Source: a virus. Taken from it: a DNA stretch of 47,495 nt. The notes below the pieces were generated by a model that searched no databases, was not told the origin of the DNA, and was given only the letters and a program-made list of their open reading frames with translations. The DNA lies in IMG/VR virus record IMGVR_UViG_3300017714_002601, positions 1 through 47,495 of that record; one strand, 5' to 3'. Numbering within the stretch: position 1 is the first letter of the stretch; every line of letters starts with the position of its first letter. Of the stretch, positions 30,034 through 39,285 are shown piece by piece. Position numbers and translations under genes: made by a program.

Positions 30034-30888
30034 CTAACTTGTTTCATCCAAATAGTCAACTTTTTTAATTTCATTAATTCCAATTAATTTTTCATAATTT
30101 ATGTCTGTTGTCATTCTTCCAACTGGTAGCCAACCTATTGCTAATTTAGGGTCGCCCCAATCCATACCAATTTTTTTACCTATACTATTAGTTGTAAACC
30201 ATTCTTCTATTTGTTTTGTTTTTTGTTTGAACGTTTCGAAACCAGTGTTTGGTCCTAACCAAATATATGCACTACCACTAATTTTGTTTAGTGGAATGAT
30301 ATGGTCATCGTGTGCGTGTTCGTCTTGGTTGTTAAACATCTCAAAAATATGCCTACCTATTTGACAATAGTTCACGTAACATTCTCCATACTTTCTTGAT
30401 ATGGTAAAATGTTCCAACGCTGATTCTGGCATATCAAAAAACTTTTTATTATGAAAATCTAAATAAACTTGTCCTATTGCATTGTTGTCTTGCCTTGGAC
30501 TTTGCAGAATTTCTAAGCCGTGCAAGTGATTATTTAAATCACCAAATGCTTCTCCATCTATTTCAGAAACGTGTGAATCTACAAAGTGCGTGTGTACATA
30601 ATTTACATCATCTGCATAGGTGTCATAATTAATTTTTCTATCTATAAATGTATCAGATTGTGAATTGTTGATTGCGTCAATGGTAGTATTAATTTTATCA
30701 AGTTGTTCTTTTATTTCAGTTTGCTGATCTGAAAAATTATATACCTTGTATGGATGTCTTAAAGAACTATTATGTATTGCATCAACTAAACTATCTTCAA
30801 ACAATTTAACATAAGAATGGCCATAGGTTTTAAAATCTAATTCTACGTTTTTTGAACCCGTAAGATGTACTCTAAAATTAATACTCAT
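30034..30888 (-). CDS. Conserved hypothetical protein, His- and Asp-rich
   Basis: 284 aa with several His/Asp clusters (YVHTHFVDSHVSEID, LNNHLHGLEIL, DEHAHDDHIIPL) and Cys in ECYVNYCQIGRHIF. These could bind metal, but no order typical of a known metalloenzyme was recognised. The N-terminus (INFRVHLTGSKNVELDFKTY) looks beta-rich. No signal peptide or membrane segment. It lies between the dNMP kinase and gp13 in the same orientation. Cargo enzyme or virion protein are both possible; I cannot decide. Confidence 0.6.
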   Translation of the reverse strand: MSINFRVHLTGSKNVELDFKTYGHSYVKLFEDSLVDAIHNSSLRHPYKVYNFSDQQTEIKEQLDKINTTIDAINNSQSDTFIDRKINYDTYADDVNYVHTHFVDSHVSEIDGEAFGDLNNHLHGLEILQSPRQDNNAIGQVYLDFHNKKFFDMPESALEHFTISRKYGECYVNYCQIGRHIFEMFNNQDEHAHDDHIIPLNKISGSAYIWLGPNTGFETFKQKTKQIEEWFTTNSIGKKIGMDWGDPKLAIGWLPVGRMTTDINYEKLIGINEIKKVDYLDETS

Positions 30889-30914
30889 AACTTATTATAA
30901 CAGATTTTTTTTAA

Positions 30915-31661
30915 TTAGCCAATGACAAATGTTAATGGATCTTCACCTGAACCGTACAATTCAATATCTCTTTCAAGTTTTTCAATTGACGCTTGGGCTT
31001 CTGCTTTTAGATCAGCACCATTTAACGTGACATTTCCTTGAGCACCTGGTAAACTTGAATATTTAGATCTTGCTTCACCCAACATCATCTTGCATTGTGC
31101 TAATGAATAATCTCTTATCCAAGGTCTTGCATATCTATCTGTAATCAATGTTTCAACAGGTTTTTCCATAAAGCATTGTACCAATACGTTTTCTTGTGCT
31201 CTTGGTCTACGCATCAATGTTAACTTGTTGTTGTTTTGGTTGTACTTAAAATTTAAATGTCCACCAAATAATCTTCTAACAACTTCTTGGTATTGTGCAA
31301 ATGCATCCCAAGTTAGCAAACCACCAATTCTACCACCTTGTAGAAAGTAAAGATTAGTGTATGCTAATTCAAAAGGATCCATATCTACTGAATTATTTGA
31401 TCCAGATATTGATCTACGATACAATTGTTTCACTTCAATTACTTCTTCTGATAGTGTATATTCATTAACATCAGCCTGTACTTCTAGGAAAATAAATGCT
31501 TCTTCTGTGGAATTATCGCTTTTTGCTCTAAATTTATCTACAGCTAAATCAATACCCTGTTCGTAGTGCTTGGGATCAAGCTCTACATCAACCATACCGT
31601 CACCTAGTATAGTTTTAATATCAGTTATCAATTCCTGTCGTTTTGATTGCTCTTTTGCCAT
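30915..31661 (-). CDS. gp13: Neck protein gp13
   Basis: 248 aa. The N-terminus KRQELITDIKTILGDGMVDV followed by LDPKHYEQGIDLAVDKFR, then AFIFLEVQADVNEYTLSEEV and EVKQLYRRSI, matches the neck protein gp13 of marine T4-like phages, which sits between portal vertex and tail and joins with gp14. The WIRDYSLAQCKMMLGEARSK segment in the C-terminal half is also typical. It is divergent from gp14, with late elements facing both ways in the 66-bp gap; the minus-strand one lies 8 nt from the ATG. Confidence 0.8.
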   Translation of the reverse strand: MAKEQSKRQELITDIKTILGDGMVDVELDPKHYEQGIDLAVDKFRAKSDNSTEEAFIFLEVQADVNEYTLSEEVIEVKQLYRRSISGSNNSVDMDPFELAYTNLYFLQGGRIGGLLTWDAFAQYQEVVRRLFGGHLNFKYNQNNNKLTLMRRPRAQENVLVQCFMEKPVETLITDRYARPWIRDYSLAQCKMMLGEARSKYSSLPGAQGNVTLNGADLKAEAQASIEKLERDIELYGSGEDPLTFVIG

Positions 31662-31669
31662 TGTATAAC

Positions 31670-31676
31670 TATTTAG
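31670..31676 (-). promoter_or_regulatory. Late promoter element of gp13
   Basis: CTAAATA with 8 nt to the ATG at 31661 and no ribosome-binding site, so a very short leader is predicted. Confidence 0.45.
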
Positions 31677-31691
31677 TAAGATTATTAAATC

Positions 31692-31699
31692 AATAAATA
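31692..31699 (+). promoter_or_regulatory. Late promoter element of gp14
   Basis: AATAAATACTAG on the plus strand, 28 nt before the ATG at 31728, with an AAGG ribosome-binding site. Divergent to the gp13 element. Confidence 0.5.
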
Positions 31700-31727
31700 C
31701 TAGATAAAGGACTTATAAGGACTTATT

Positions 31728-32972
31728 ATGCCAAGACTGAGCTTATGGAAACCAGATAAAGGGAATGATTACAGATTTGCTGATCGTGTTGTAAGAGAAC
31801 ACTTTTTAGTAGGTGGTACAGGTATATTTGTACACAAACTATTAGGTACTCACGCACAGACAGATAGTGTATCTTCTGATCAACCAACAAATACAAATGT
31901 AAGTCCTACTAATGTACAAGATTTATTATTCTTAGAAAACAGGGATAGAAATTATGACCCTGACGTATATGATTTACGTGGAGTGTATTCCGTTCAAGAT
32001 CAAGATTTTGATTTAACACAATTTGGCCTATTCCAAACCAATGATACTATCTATCTAACGTTCCATATAAATGATATGATGGATAGATTTGGTAGAAAAA
32101 TTATGCCAGGTGATGTTTTTGAATTGCCACACCAACGTGATGATTTAAGACTTGATTGTGCAACAATGACGTTGACATCACAACCAAGTAAAAAGTTTCG
32201 CAAAGGCGAGACAATAACTGGTGGAACATCAGGAGCAACTGCCACCGTTATTGCTTACAACCACGATGCAAAAACTGTTAGAGTAACAGTCGGCGCAGAC
32301 TTCCAAACAGGAGAAGTTGTTACTGGAGATAAGAGTTCTGCTAGTGCAACAACATCTTCTTATTCACCAAAAGAAGATATGGCGATAAACAAATTTTATG
32401 TGGTTGAAGACGCCGCTAGAGGTCAAGAAGGTTACGATCCAGGTTGGTGGCCACATATCTGGAGATGTAAGGCAGTTGCTATGCAAGACGCACAAGAGTT
32501 TAGAGATATCCTTGGTAGCGGTAAAGACGCAGGTGATCTTAAAAATATTATATCAACTTATCAAGATGAACTTAATATTAATGAAGCCGTTGTCAACGAA
32601 GCTACTAGAAATGTTCCAACCAAAGGGTCAGATGTAGGTCACTTATATGTAAATGAAAAAGACACACACAAAATTAATCCAAAATCACAAAGTGGAAAAC
32701 CAGGATTAGGATTGACAATAGCACATACTGGAACATCATTTCCTCCTTCGATTACAGAAGGACAATATGTGTTGCGTGTTGATTATGCACCAAACAGATT
32801 ATTTAGAAAAGAAGGAAATAGATACATCAAAGTCAGCGATGACTTCAGAGGTTCATATGTGTCAAGCAATCAACAACTTGATTCGTTTATCAATAATGAT
32901 AAAGCAGGAAAAGGTTCAAACAATAAAGAAAGAGAATATCTAAGTAAGGTTGTAAAACCTAAAACAGATTAA
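31728..32972 (+). CDS. gp14: Neck protein gp14
   Basis: 414 aa. The N-terminus has MPRLSLWKPDKGNDYRFADR, then a block LFLENRDRNYDPDVYDLRGV and IYLTFHINDMMDRFGRKIMP followed by GDVFELPHQRDD, which align with the gp14 family (MRGVE and GDLIYFP blocks of the T4 protein). Residues 150-210 form a Gly/Thr-rich insert (KGETITGGTSGATATVIAY) that may be a separate beta domain absent from T4 gp14 (256 aa). With gp13 it forms the neck that closes the filled head for tail joining. Confidence 0.75.
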   Translation: MPRLSLWKPDKGNDYRFADRVVREHFLVGGTGIFVHKLLGTHAQTDSVSSDQPTNTNVSPTNVQDLLFLENRDRNYDPDVYDLRGVYSVQDQDFDLTQFGLFQTNDTIYLTFHINDMMDRFGRKIMPGDVFELPHQRDDLRLDCATMTLTSQPSKKFRKGETITGGTSGATATVIAYNHDAKTVRVTVGADFQTGEVVTGDKSSASATTSSYSPKEDMAINKFYVVEDAARGQEGYDPGWWPHIWRCKAVAMQDAQEFRDILGSGKDAGDLKNIISTYQDELNINEAVVNEATRNVPTKGSDVGHLYVNEKDTHKINPKSQSGKPGLGLTIAHTGTSFPPSITEGQYVLRVDYAPNRLFRKEGNRYIKVSDDFRGSYVSSNQQLDSFINNDKAGKGSNNKEREYLSKVVKPKTD

Positions 32973-32982
32973 AGGATAAAAG

Positions 32983-34362
32983 ATGCAATATTGGTATGAT
33001 CAGCAAATAAGAAGATACATTTTACAATTTATAAGATTGTTTGATGATTTTTCTATCAAGACTGGAAAGAAAAATAATAGTGATAGTAATTCCTATATAA
33101 GAGTACCAGTGAGATATGCAGATATGTCAAGAATGGTAGCTCATATTCTAAGACATAATTCAGAAAACGTAATGAACTCTTGTCCATTTATGAGTGCATA
33201 TATTACTAACTTACAAATAGCAAGAGACAGATTACAAGAGCCAAGATTGGTTGATAAAGTACAAGTTGCGGAAAGAAAATATGATACTTCATCAAAAGAT
33301 TACACAGCTGAAATTGGTAACACATATACCGTAGAAAGATTTATGCCTGTACCATACAATTTAAATATGGCAGTAGATATATGGTGTTCAAACACAGATC
33401 AAAAACTACAACTTATGGAACAAGTATTAGTATTATTCAATCCAGCAATAGAATTGCAGGCAAATGATAATCCATTAGACTGGACTAATATCACTAACGT
33501 AGAATTAATTGATATCGTATGGAGTTCAAAAGCAGTACCTCAAGGAACAGATACACAATTAGATGTTGCTACACTAACATTTAGTTTACCTATATGGTTA
33601 AATCCGCCTGCTAAAGTTAAAAAGCAATCTATCATTAAACAAATTATCGCTAGAGTAAACAGCACAGATTCAATTGATGATTTAGATTACGATCCAAGAT
33701 TTATTAATTTCTTTGAAAACTTCGAAGGGCAAATTAGAACAAATGTTGTCACTCCTGAGAATGCACAAATATCAATCGTAGGAAACAATGTTTCATTATT
33801 AGGTGCGTACGGTAAGAATGACAATGAAAGTTGGAAAGAATTTCTAGAAATTTATGGTCAGTTACAAGCAGGAATTTCAAGATTAATTTTAAGACAATCC
33901 GGTGAACCAACTGATTCATCAGAAGACATATATGGTACTATTGCGTTTCATCCAACTGAACCTAATAAATTAATTTTTACAATTGACACTTCAACGTTAC
34001 CGAATAACACAGAAGCGGCAGTTGATAAAATTATTGATCCTGAAACAGCTTTTCCACTACCAACTGCAAATGGTACTTTGCCAGCTGTAGTAAACGGACA
34101 AAGATATCTATTAGTTAATCCTATTCCAAAAGGCACAGTAGCCTGGGGTTCAACATTTGAAGCAAGTGAAAACGACATTATTCAATATGATGGTAGCCAA
34201 TCAAAATGGACTATTAGTTTAAATGCATCAGATACAGAAGTAGTCAAATATGTAACAAACACTAACACAGGATCACAATATAAATGGACAGGAGCCCAGT
34301 GGATTGACAGTTATCTAGGTCAATATAAAAATGGTTTTTGGAAATTAGAACTTGCACCATAG
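32983..34362 (+). CDS. gp15: Tail sheath stabiliser and terminator gp15
   Basis: 459 aa, 10 nt after gp14 and preceded by AAAGGA. The first 230 residues match T4 gp15: QIRRYILQFIRLFDDFSIKT, YIRVPVRYADMSRMVAHIL, NLNMAVDIWCSNTDQKLQLM and VATLTFSLPIWLNPPAKVKK. Gp15 caps the tail tube and sheath and binds the neck. The C-terminal half is an extension absent from T4 (272 aa) and ends in two Trp-containing units (IIQYDGSQSKWTISLNASDT; GSQYKWTGAQWI) like those in gp18. This shared module may decorate the tail surface. Confidence 0.85.
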   Translation: MQYWYDQQIRRYILQFIRLFDDFSIKTGKKNNSDSNSYIRVPVRYADMSRMVAHILRHNSENVMNSCPFMSAYITNLQIARDRLQEPRLVDKVQVAERKYDTSSKDYTAEIGNTYTVERFMPVPYNLNMAVDIWCSNTDQKLQLMEQVLVLFNPAIELQANDNPLDWTNITNVELIDIVWSSKAVPQGTDTQLDVATLTFSLPIWLNPPAKVKKQSIIKQIIARVNSTDSIDDLDYDPRFINFFENFEGQIRTNVVTPENAQISIVGNNVSLLGAYGKNDNESWKEFLEIYGQLQAGISRLILRQSGEPTDSSEDIYGTIAFHPTEPNKLIFTIDTSTLPNNTEAAVDKIIDPETAFPLPTANGTLPAVVNGQRYLLVNPIPKGTVAWGSTFEASENDIIQYDGSQSKWTISLNASDTEVVKYVTNTNTGSQYKWTGAQWIDSYLGQYKNGFWKLELAP

Positions 34363-34407
34363 GCCCAATTCTCTTATAATAAGCAATAATACTAAAGAGA
34401 AATTATT

Positions 34408-34824
34408 ATGTATAAAGCGGTAGGAACTACATTCGTAGCAAAAAACACAAAAAGAATGTTACTAAACCTAAGAAGTAAAAGGGTTTCATATCCCAACACT
34501 TGGAGTTTCTGGGGTGGTAAAATTGAAAAAGGCGAACAACCAATTGATGCCTTACGTAGAGAGCTAACTGAAGAAATGGGTTTCGTTCCTCCTATGGAAA
34601 AGTTAAATCCTCTTGACACGTTTAAATCACCCGACAACGGATTTATATACTATACATACGTTATTATTACTCCGAAAGAATTCATTCCTTCACTAAATGA
34701 CGAAAGTTCTGGTTATGCGTGGGTAGACATAGGCAAATGGCCTAAACCCCTACACAGCGGCGCTAAAATTACGTTAAACAGCAAGAAAAACATCGCGAAG
34801 ATTAAAAAGCTTTGTTTGCCGTAA
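34408..34824 (+). CDS. Nudix hydrolase
   Basis: 138 aa. The Nudix box is complete at residues 37-59: GKIEKGEQPIDALRREL followed by TEEMGF, fitting G-X5-E-X7-REUXEEXGU, which coordinates the metal for hydrolysis of a nucleoside diphosphate linked to another group. The short WGG before the box and the length fit MutT-like or NADH pyrophosphatase-like housecleaning enzymes. It lies 45 nt after gp15 on the plus strand, in a cargo-like position. The substrate (oxidised dNTP, NAD or ADP-ribose, RNA cap) cannot be read. Confidence 0.9.
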   Translation: MYKAVGTTFVAKNTKRMLLNLRSKRVSYPNTWSFWGGKIEKGEQPIDALRRELTEEMGFVPPMEKLNPLDTFKSPDNGFIYYTYVIITPKEFIPSLNDESSGYAWVDIGKWPKPLHSGAKITLNSKKNIAKIKKLCLP

Positions 34825-34834
34825 TGCATAATGC

Positions 34835-34841
34835 CTAAATA
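34835..34841 (+). promoter_or_regulatory. Late promoter element upstream of 34861 gene
   Basis: CTAAATAGTAATAC, 19 nt before the ATG, with a TTGGAG ribosome-binding site between them. Confidence 0.45.
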
Positions 34842-34860
34842 GTAATACTATTGGAGCAAT

Positions 34861-35529
34861 ATGAGTAACATTTATCAAATACATCAAGCCCGTATGATCG
34901 GTGATTTAAAACACTTTCGAAAGAAAAGAGCTGTCAACAAAACTCTTGCAAACTATCTTTCTGACTACGGAATCACAAAGAAAGATTTCTATGAGTATAT
35001 GGACGGTGTTGATAAAGATGAACAACGAGCCTTGCACAAAATATTAGTAGACGCTTATAATTTTTATAGCCAACATACTGCTGACACAGATTTACAATTA
35101 AGATATGATATAGAAGATGTATATTACACAATAACTAGTAACTTGAGAACACTCGATCAACGTTATAAATTTCCCAGTATATTAACCAAATACAGGCAAG
35201 GAATAAATCCTGTAAGAGCTTTGTATTTTGAAATAGCAGAATGCCGTATTAACTTTGATCTAAAAAATTCAAGCCACAGGTTCGTGTATGACATATTCTT
35301 GCAAGAACATTTTTTCCCACAATTGAGACTTGATATTGAATATGATATTATCAGTTTACAGAAATTAGAACAGAGATACATTGATATAAAAACAAACTAT
35401 CCGTTTTTCACATATCCTATTAGTTATTATCACGTACAAGAGATGTTAAAAGACTTTAAAAAATGGGCTGACGTTTATAAAGATTTCAATGAAAATATAA
35501 TACAAGAATTAAAAAGAAAGTATGACTAG
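34861..35529 (+). CDS. Conserved hypothetical helical protein
   Basis: 222 aa, preceded by TTGGAGC. The sequence is mostly helical and rich in Tyr, Phe and Lys (LANYLSDYGITKKDFYEYMD; FFPQLRLDIEYDIISLQKLE). No catalytic motif, signal peptide or membrane segment is seen. Its end overlaps the end of the minus-strand fibre gene by 4 nt (convergent). The late element points to a virion or assembly role, but the family was not recognised. Confidence 0.6.
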   Translation: MSNIYQIHQARMIGDLKHFRKKRAVNKTLANYLSDYGITKKDFYEYMDGVDKDEQRALHKILVDAYNFYSQHTADTDLQLRYDIEDVYYTITSNLRTLDQRYKFPSILTKYRQGINPVRALYFEIAECRINFDLKNSSHRFVYDIFLQEHFFPQLRLDIEYDIISLQKLEQRYIDIKTNYPFFTYPISYYHVQEMLKDFKKWADVYKDFNENIIQELKRKYD

Positions 35530-37970
35530 ATTAATACGTTAATCAATCTTACTAGGTTTTCAGTATCGTCATCTTCAAGTGCCTTACCAATCACGAATAC
35601 ACAATTAGTTACACCTGGGTGTGCTTCTCCAACACCTGGAGTATCACTGGTTACAATTAGATCACCTTTTGCTACTGGTCCCATTACACTTACAGGAACT
35701 TTACCTCTCAATGCAACTGGTACTGTTGTACCTTTTTCTTCGCTGTTCATTAAGTATGCTGGATTACTAGAAACAACGCCTGCAACCTTGTGATCCATTT
35801 TTGTGGTTGATTGTGTTACTTCAGCTGAGCCACCGTGTACAACAACAGTACCTGCATCATATTCTTTGTCTGATGTATAAAGCTCTGCCAAGTCAGCATA
35901 TTGAGCCGTTGTTGCTGTTAAGTATGCTGTGCCGGCCTGCATATTTGCGTTTGCCGTAACTGTAATATCTGTAGCAGTACCATCACTTGTTGTAGTTGCC
36001 GCTATAAATCTATCACTTGTTTCATCCCAGAACCAAGCCGCATTATTTTCACTTGATCCTCTTTGTACCATAATACCTGCATCAGTGGTGTTGTTTGCTG
36101 GCTGTGATGAATGTTTGTTTAAAATAATAATTGGATCTTCAACTTCTAATGTTTGCACATCAACTGTTGTTGTGTCACCATTAACAGTTAAGTTACCTGT
36201 AATAACCACGTTACCTGAATATGTTCCATCTTTAAATGCACCTGTTTGTGTTGCTGTAACACCACCAGTAATATTAATACTACCTGATCCAAATACCTGA
36301 GCAGTATTTAAATCTAGATCTCCACCAAGTTGTGGAGTAGCATCTTCAACTACATTTACGATACCATCTTCATAGTTGTCATCAGCTATTTCCCATTTGC
36401 TTGATGTACTGTTGTATTTTAAAATTTTGTTATTAGCAAGTCCTGATGTGTCAACGTCATTCATTTCAGCAATGGTGTTTTCCGTTGCTACTTGATCATC
36501 AACATATTGTTTAGTTGCCGCATCCGTGTTCGCCGCCGGTGCACCTAAATTAGAAATTTTAAATGTTTTGGCGTCTAAGGCTCCACCTAATTCTGGAGTA
36601 GTATCTTCTATTACATTTTGCATAATACTACCATTAACAATAACTTCTGTTAATTGTATGTAACTTGTTGCTGTTCCACTTGTTTGTGCTGGATTTGTTT
36701 CTAATGAAATAGTATTAGCACTTGCAAAAAATTCAATTGCATAAGTGTGAGTGCCTGCACCAACAGTTTCAAACACATCAAAATTTGAATTGATTGTTTG
36801 TACTGTGGTTGCTGTTACTGAATACTTTTCTTCTGCCAATACAGCTGGCGTTCCTGATGTTCTTTTTAATTGAGCATAAAAATCACAATTACCTGAACCG
36901 GTAATTTTGTATCTTGAATGTGCTTCAATTCTAACTTTAGTTGAGCCTACAACCACTATATTATCTGATAAACCACTTGCCGATCCTGCCGCTAATGATG
37001 TACCATTAATTGTACTGTTGGTTGTATGAGTGGCCGTCTGCCAATTAGCAACTGAATAGCCTACTGTAGTTGGTACAAACTGTGAACCGTTCCATTGTAA
37101 AATATTGTTTGTTGCTATACCACTTGTATTGACATCTGATAATGCATTAATACTTGCCGCGGCAATACGAGCGTCAGCTCTTGCATCTGTGAAATAAAGT
37201 TTTGTTGCGTGTTCTGTTAAGTTTGCTGTAGAAAAATTAGCAATACTTGAAACTTGTCCTGTGAATGACGCCGGCGATGCTGACACGTCTACTATCACTG
37301 TGCCGTCACCTTTTCTAACATTACCTGTGTGTATTCCTGTTGAGTTACCTGTTAGTGTTGCTTGTATCGTTGCGTCACTACCATTTGTACCTGCATCTAA
37401 AATTTTTGTTGTCGTGTTACTTGCATAAACATCACCGATTAAATTTCCTGTCACGTTACCTGTTGTATTTCCTACTAGGTTACCTGTCACGTTACCATTA
37501 ACTGCTCCTGTTAATGCACCTGTGAATGTTGTTGCTGTTACTGAGCCAGAACCTAAATTAACTGTTCCTGTGGCTGTTAAATCTGTAAATTTACCTGTGG
37601 AGTGTGATGAGGCACCTATTGTTACACCATCAATCGTACCTGCATTGATATCAACTGTTGATATTGTACCTAATGCAAAGTTTTCAAATGTAGCATTATT
37701 AAAATCTACTTTTGACGTACCTTTTCCTAGAAATGACCAAGTACCATTTCCACTTGCTTCGGTGTATTTTATACTTGATATGATCGATCCAGCTTCTTCT
37801 ATCTCAATACCGCTTGTTGATGGCAATGATGAATTACCCTTGTTAAGTGTTAGTAAACTATCACCTATTGACAAGTCCGTAGAGCTGATCGTCGCTGTGT
37901 TACCAGCAAACGTAACCTCTGGTGCGAAGTGAATAGTACCCGATGATCGTCTTGTTGTCTTGGCCGCCAT
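35526..37970 (-). CDS. Tail fibre-like structural protein
   Basis: 814 aa, with a late element 22 nt upstream and AGGAGAA as ribosome-binding site. The first 250 residues are beta-repeat rich, including a short Gly/Asn/Thr repeat (GNVTGNLVGNTTGNVTGNLI) typical of trimeric fibres. The centre has repeated units such as NDVDTSGLANNKILKYNSTS with a following SSKWEI, and NILQWNGSQFVP. The C-terminal 110 residues (YADLAELYTSDKEYDAGTVV; VAGVVSSNPAYLMNS; VPVSVMGPVAKGDLIVTS) match a C-terminal domain common in marine T4-like fibres and reminiscent of self-cleaving peptidase G2-type chaperone domains. Host recognition or tail decoration is the likely role. Confidence 0.8.
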   Translation of the reverse strand: MAAKTTRRSSGTIHFAPEVTFAGNTATISSTDLSIGDSLLTLNKGNSSLPSTSGIEIEEAGSIISSIKYTEASGNGTWSFLGKGTSKVDFNNATFENFALGTISTVDINAGTIDGVTIGASSHSTGKFTDLTATGTVNLGSGSVTATTFTGALTGAVNGNVTGNLVGNTTGNVTGNLIGDVYASNTTTKILDAGTNGSDATIQATLTGNSTGIHTGNVRKGDGTVIVDVSASPASFTGQVSSIANFSTANLTEHATKLYFTDARADARIAAASINALSDVNTSGIATNNILQWNGSQFVPTTVGYSVANWQTATHTTNSTINGTSLAAGSASGLSDNIVVVGSTKVRIEAHSRYKITGSGNCDFYAQLKRTSGTPAVLAEEKYSVTATTVQTINSNFDVFETVGAGTHTYAIEFFASANTISLETNPAQTSGTATSYIQLTEVIVNGSIMQNVIEDTTPELGGALDAKTFKISNLGAPAANTDAATKQYVDDQVATENTIAEMNDVDTSGLANNKILKYNSTSSKWEIADDNYEDGIVNVVEDATPQLGGDLDLNTAQVFGSGSINITGGVTATQTGAFKDGTYSGNVVITGNLTVNGDTTTVDVQTLEVEDPIIILNKHSSQPANNTTDAGIMVQRGSSENNAAWFWDETSDRFIAATTTSDGTATDITVTANANMQAGTAYLTATTAQYADLAELYTSDKEYDAGTVVVHGGSAEVTQSTTKMDHKVAGVVSSNPAYLMNSEEKGTTVPVALRGKVPVSVMGPVAKGDLIVTSDTPGVGEAHPGVTNCVFVIGKALEDDDTENLVRLINVLI

Positions 37971-37992
37971 ATATGTTATGTTCTCCTACAAA

Positions 37993-37999
37993 TATTTAG
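37993..37999 (-). promoter_or_regulatory. Late promoter element of the fibre gene
   Basis: CTAAATA, 22 nt before the ATG at 37970, with AGGAGAA in between: the usual leader-carrying layout. Confidence 0.5.
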
Positions 38000-38044
38000 C
38001 CATTTTGTTAAAAGGATTGTTAATGTGCTGATTTGCTGTAATGC

Positions 38045-38074
38045 AAAACGCCCGGCATAAAACCGGGCGTTTTT
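38045..38074. terminator. Bidirectional terminator after gp23
   Basis: CGCCCGG (38049-38055) and CCGGGCG (38063-38069) form a 7-bp GC-rich stem with a 7-nt loop. On the plus strand it is followed by TTTTT, and on the minus strand by TTTT, so it can stop transcription both ways. It lies about 35 nt after the gp23 stop. Confidence 0.85.
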
Positions 38075-38109
38075 AGAAATGTTGTTCTTACTGAACAATA
38101 AATTATCGA

Positions 38110-39279
38110 TTATAGGAACGATAAGTTACCGTGAGTAATAGCAATTTTCGACAAGTAATCACCTGCGTTACCAAGAGATGAAGCTGTGTTGTCTAATTGT
38201 ACGTAACCGTATCTAGACATAAAGCTTACTACTGGTTCGAACGTAGTTGGATCAATTACAACGCCTGATGACATTAATGGGATGTACGGACAATAAAACG
38301 CCGCGGCATCTACTTCACCTGGACCTTTGTAACCAACTAGTGCTGGTGTTGAATCTGGAGCGTATGAGTTAACATATACTCTCATTGCACCGTTTAAAGT
38401 ACCAACCATTTTAGTATTAGTTGGAGCTTCAAAAGTACCTTCAGTTGTTCTTGCGAAAGCTGAAGTTGTCGCTGATTGAAGAACTGTTAAAGCTACTGGT
38501 GATAATACAACCCAGTTACCTGCGCCTCTTCTTGTTCTTTGAGCGATTCTATTAGCTTCTCTGTTAATCATAGTGGCAAATGCCGCGTGTTCGTCACCGA
38601 CGAATGTTGCAGTACCTGTAGCCGCTGACTGGTCGTATGTACCACCAGTTGATGCTAATGATTCTAGAGAGAATAAAATCTCTTGATCAATCTCTGCTGT
38701 TATTTCTTGTGCAAGAGCGGCCATAATTTCCGCTTCAACATCTAAACCGTGCATCGCGTTAGCGTCTTGTGACGATTCGAATGTCCATCTTGCTGAAAGT
38801 TTTCTTGTTCTTGCTTCTACTGTTTGTTTTAAGATTTGGATTGATAATTTATTACCACCTCTACCTTCTAACGAACTTGTAGCCGCCGCAGTATCAGTTG
38901 TAGTACCTTCTTCACCCGAATAACCTCTTGCTATTTGGAATGGAGATAGTGCTTCTGAACCGGCTGTTACACCTTGATCTGTTTCTGCGTATCTTACTCT
39001 TAATGTGTGGATTTGCCCAACCGGACCAGTCATTGGTTGTACACCGATGATCTCGTTCGCGATTACAGTAGGCATAACCCGTCTAATTACTGGTAATACC
39101 ACTTTGTTTAGTGCGGCAACGTTGCCGGCACCTGTTGCACCTGCTGAAGCGGCCTCTGCCAAATATTTCTGTGTATTTTCTAACACAGCAGACATAGTGT
39201 CTTTCTTTTGGCCTTGTAGACCTTCCAGTAGAGCTGTTTTAGTGTTGTCCCAATTTTCAGTTATCATTTTATCTGACAT
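38110..39279 (-). CDS. gp23: Major capsid protein gp23
   Basis: 389 aa, preceded by AAGGAG. The N-terminal 42 residues are the cleaved delta region; the gp21 protease site lies in KYLAEAASAG, cutting after E42 (L-A-E before A). The HK97-like core follows: VLPVIRRVMPTVIANEIIGV, GPVGQIHTLRVRYAETDQG, LSARWTFESSQDANAMHGLD and WVVLSPVALTVLQ, ending in MSRYGYVQLDNTASSLGNAG. It forms the capsid shell. It lies 6 nt after gp22 in the usual order gp21-gp22-gp23 and ends in a strong terminator. It is shorter than T4 gp23 (521 aa), as is common in marine relatives. Confidence 0.95.
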   Translation of the reverse strand: MSDKMITENWDNTKTALLEGLQGQKKDTMSAVLENTQKYLAEAASAGATGAGNVAALNKVVLPVIRRVMPTVIANEIIGVQPMTGPVGQIHTLRVRYAETDQGVTAGSEALSPFQIARGYSGEEGTTTDTAAATSSLEGRGGNKLSIQILKQTVEARTRKLSARWTFESSQDANAMHGLDVEAEIMAALAQEITAEIDQEILFSLESLASTGGTYDQSAATGTATFVGDEHAAFATMINREANRIAQRTRRGAGNWVVLSPVALTVLQSATTSAFARTTEGTFEAPTNTKMVGTLNGAMRVYVNSYAPDSTPALVGYKGPGEVDAAAFYCPYIPLMSSGVVIDPTTFEPVVSFMSRYGYVQLDNTASSLGNAGDYLSKIAITHGNLSFL

Positions 39280-39285
39280 AATAGT

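Noticed and set aside
34367-34404. TTCTCTT/AAGAGAA inverted repeat between gp15 and the Nudix gene as a terminator
   Set aside because: The stem is short and AT-rich with a 19-nt loop, and has no U tract; it overlaps the ribosome-binding region of the Nudix gene.
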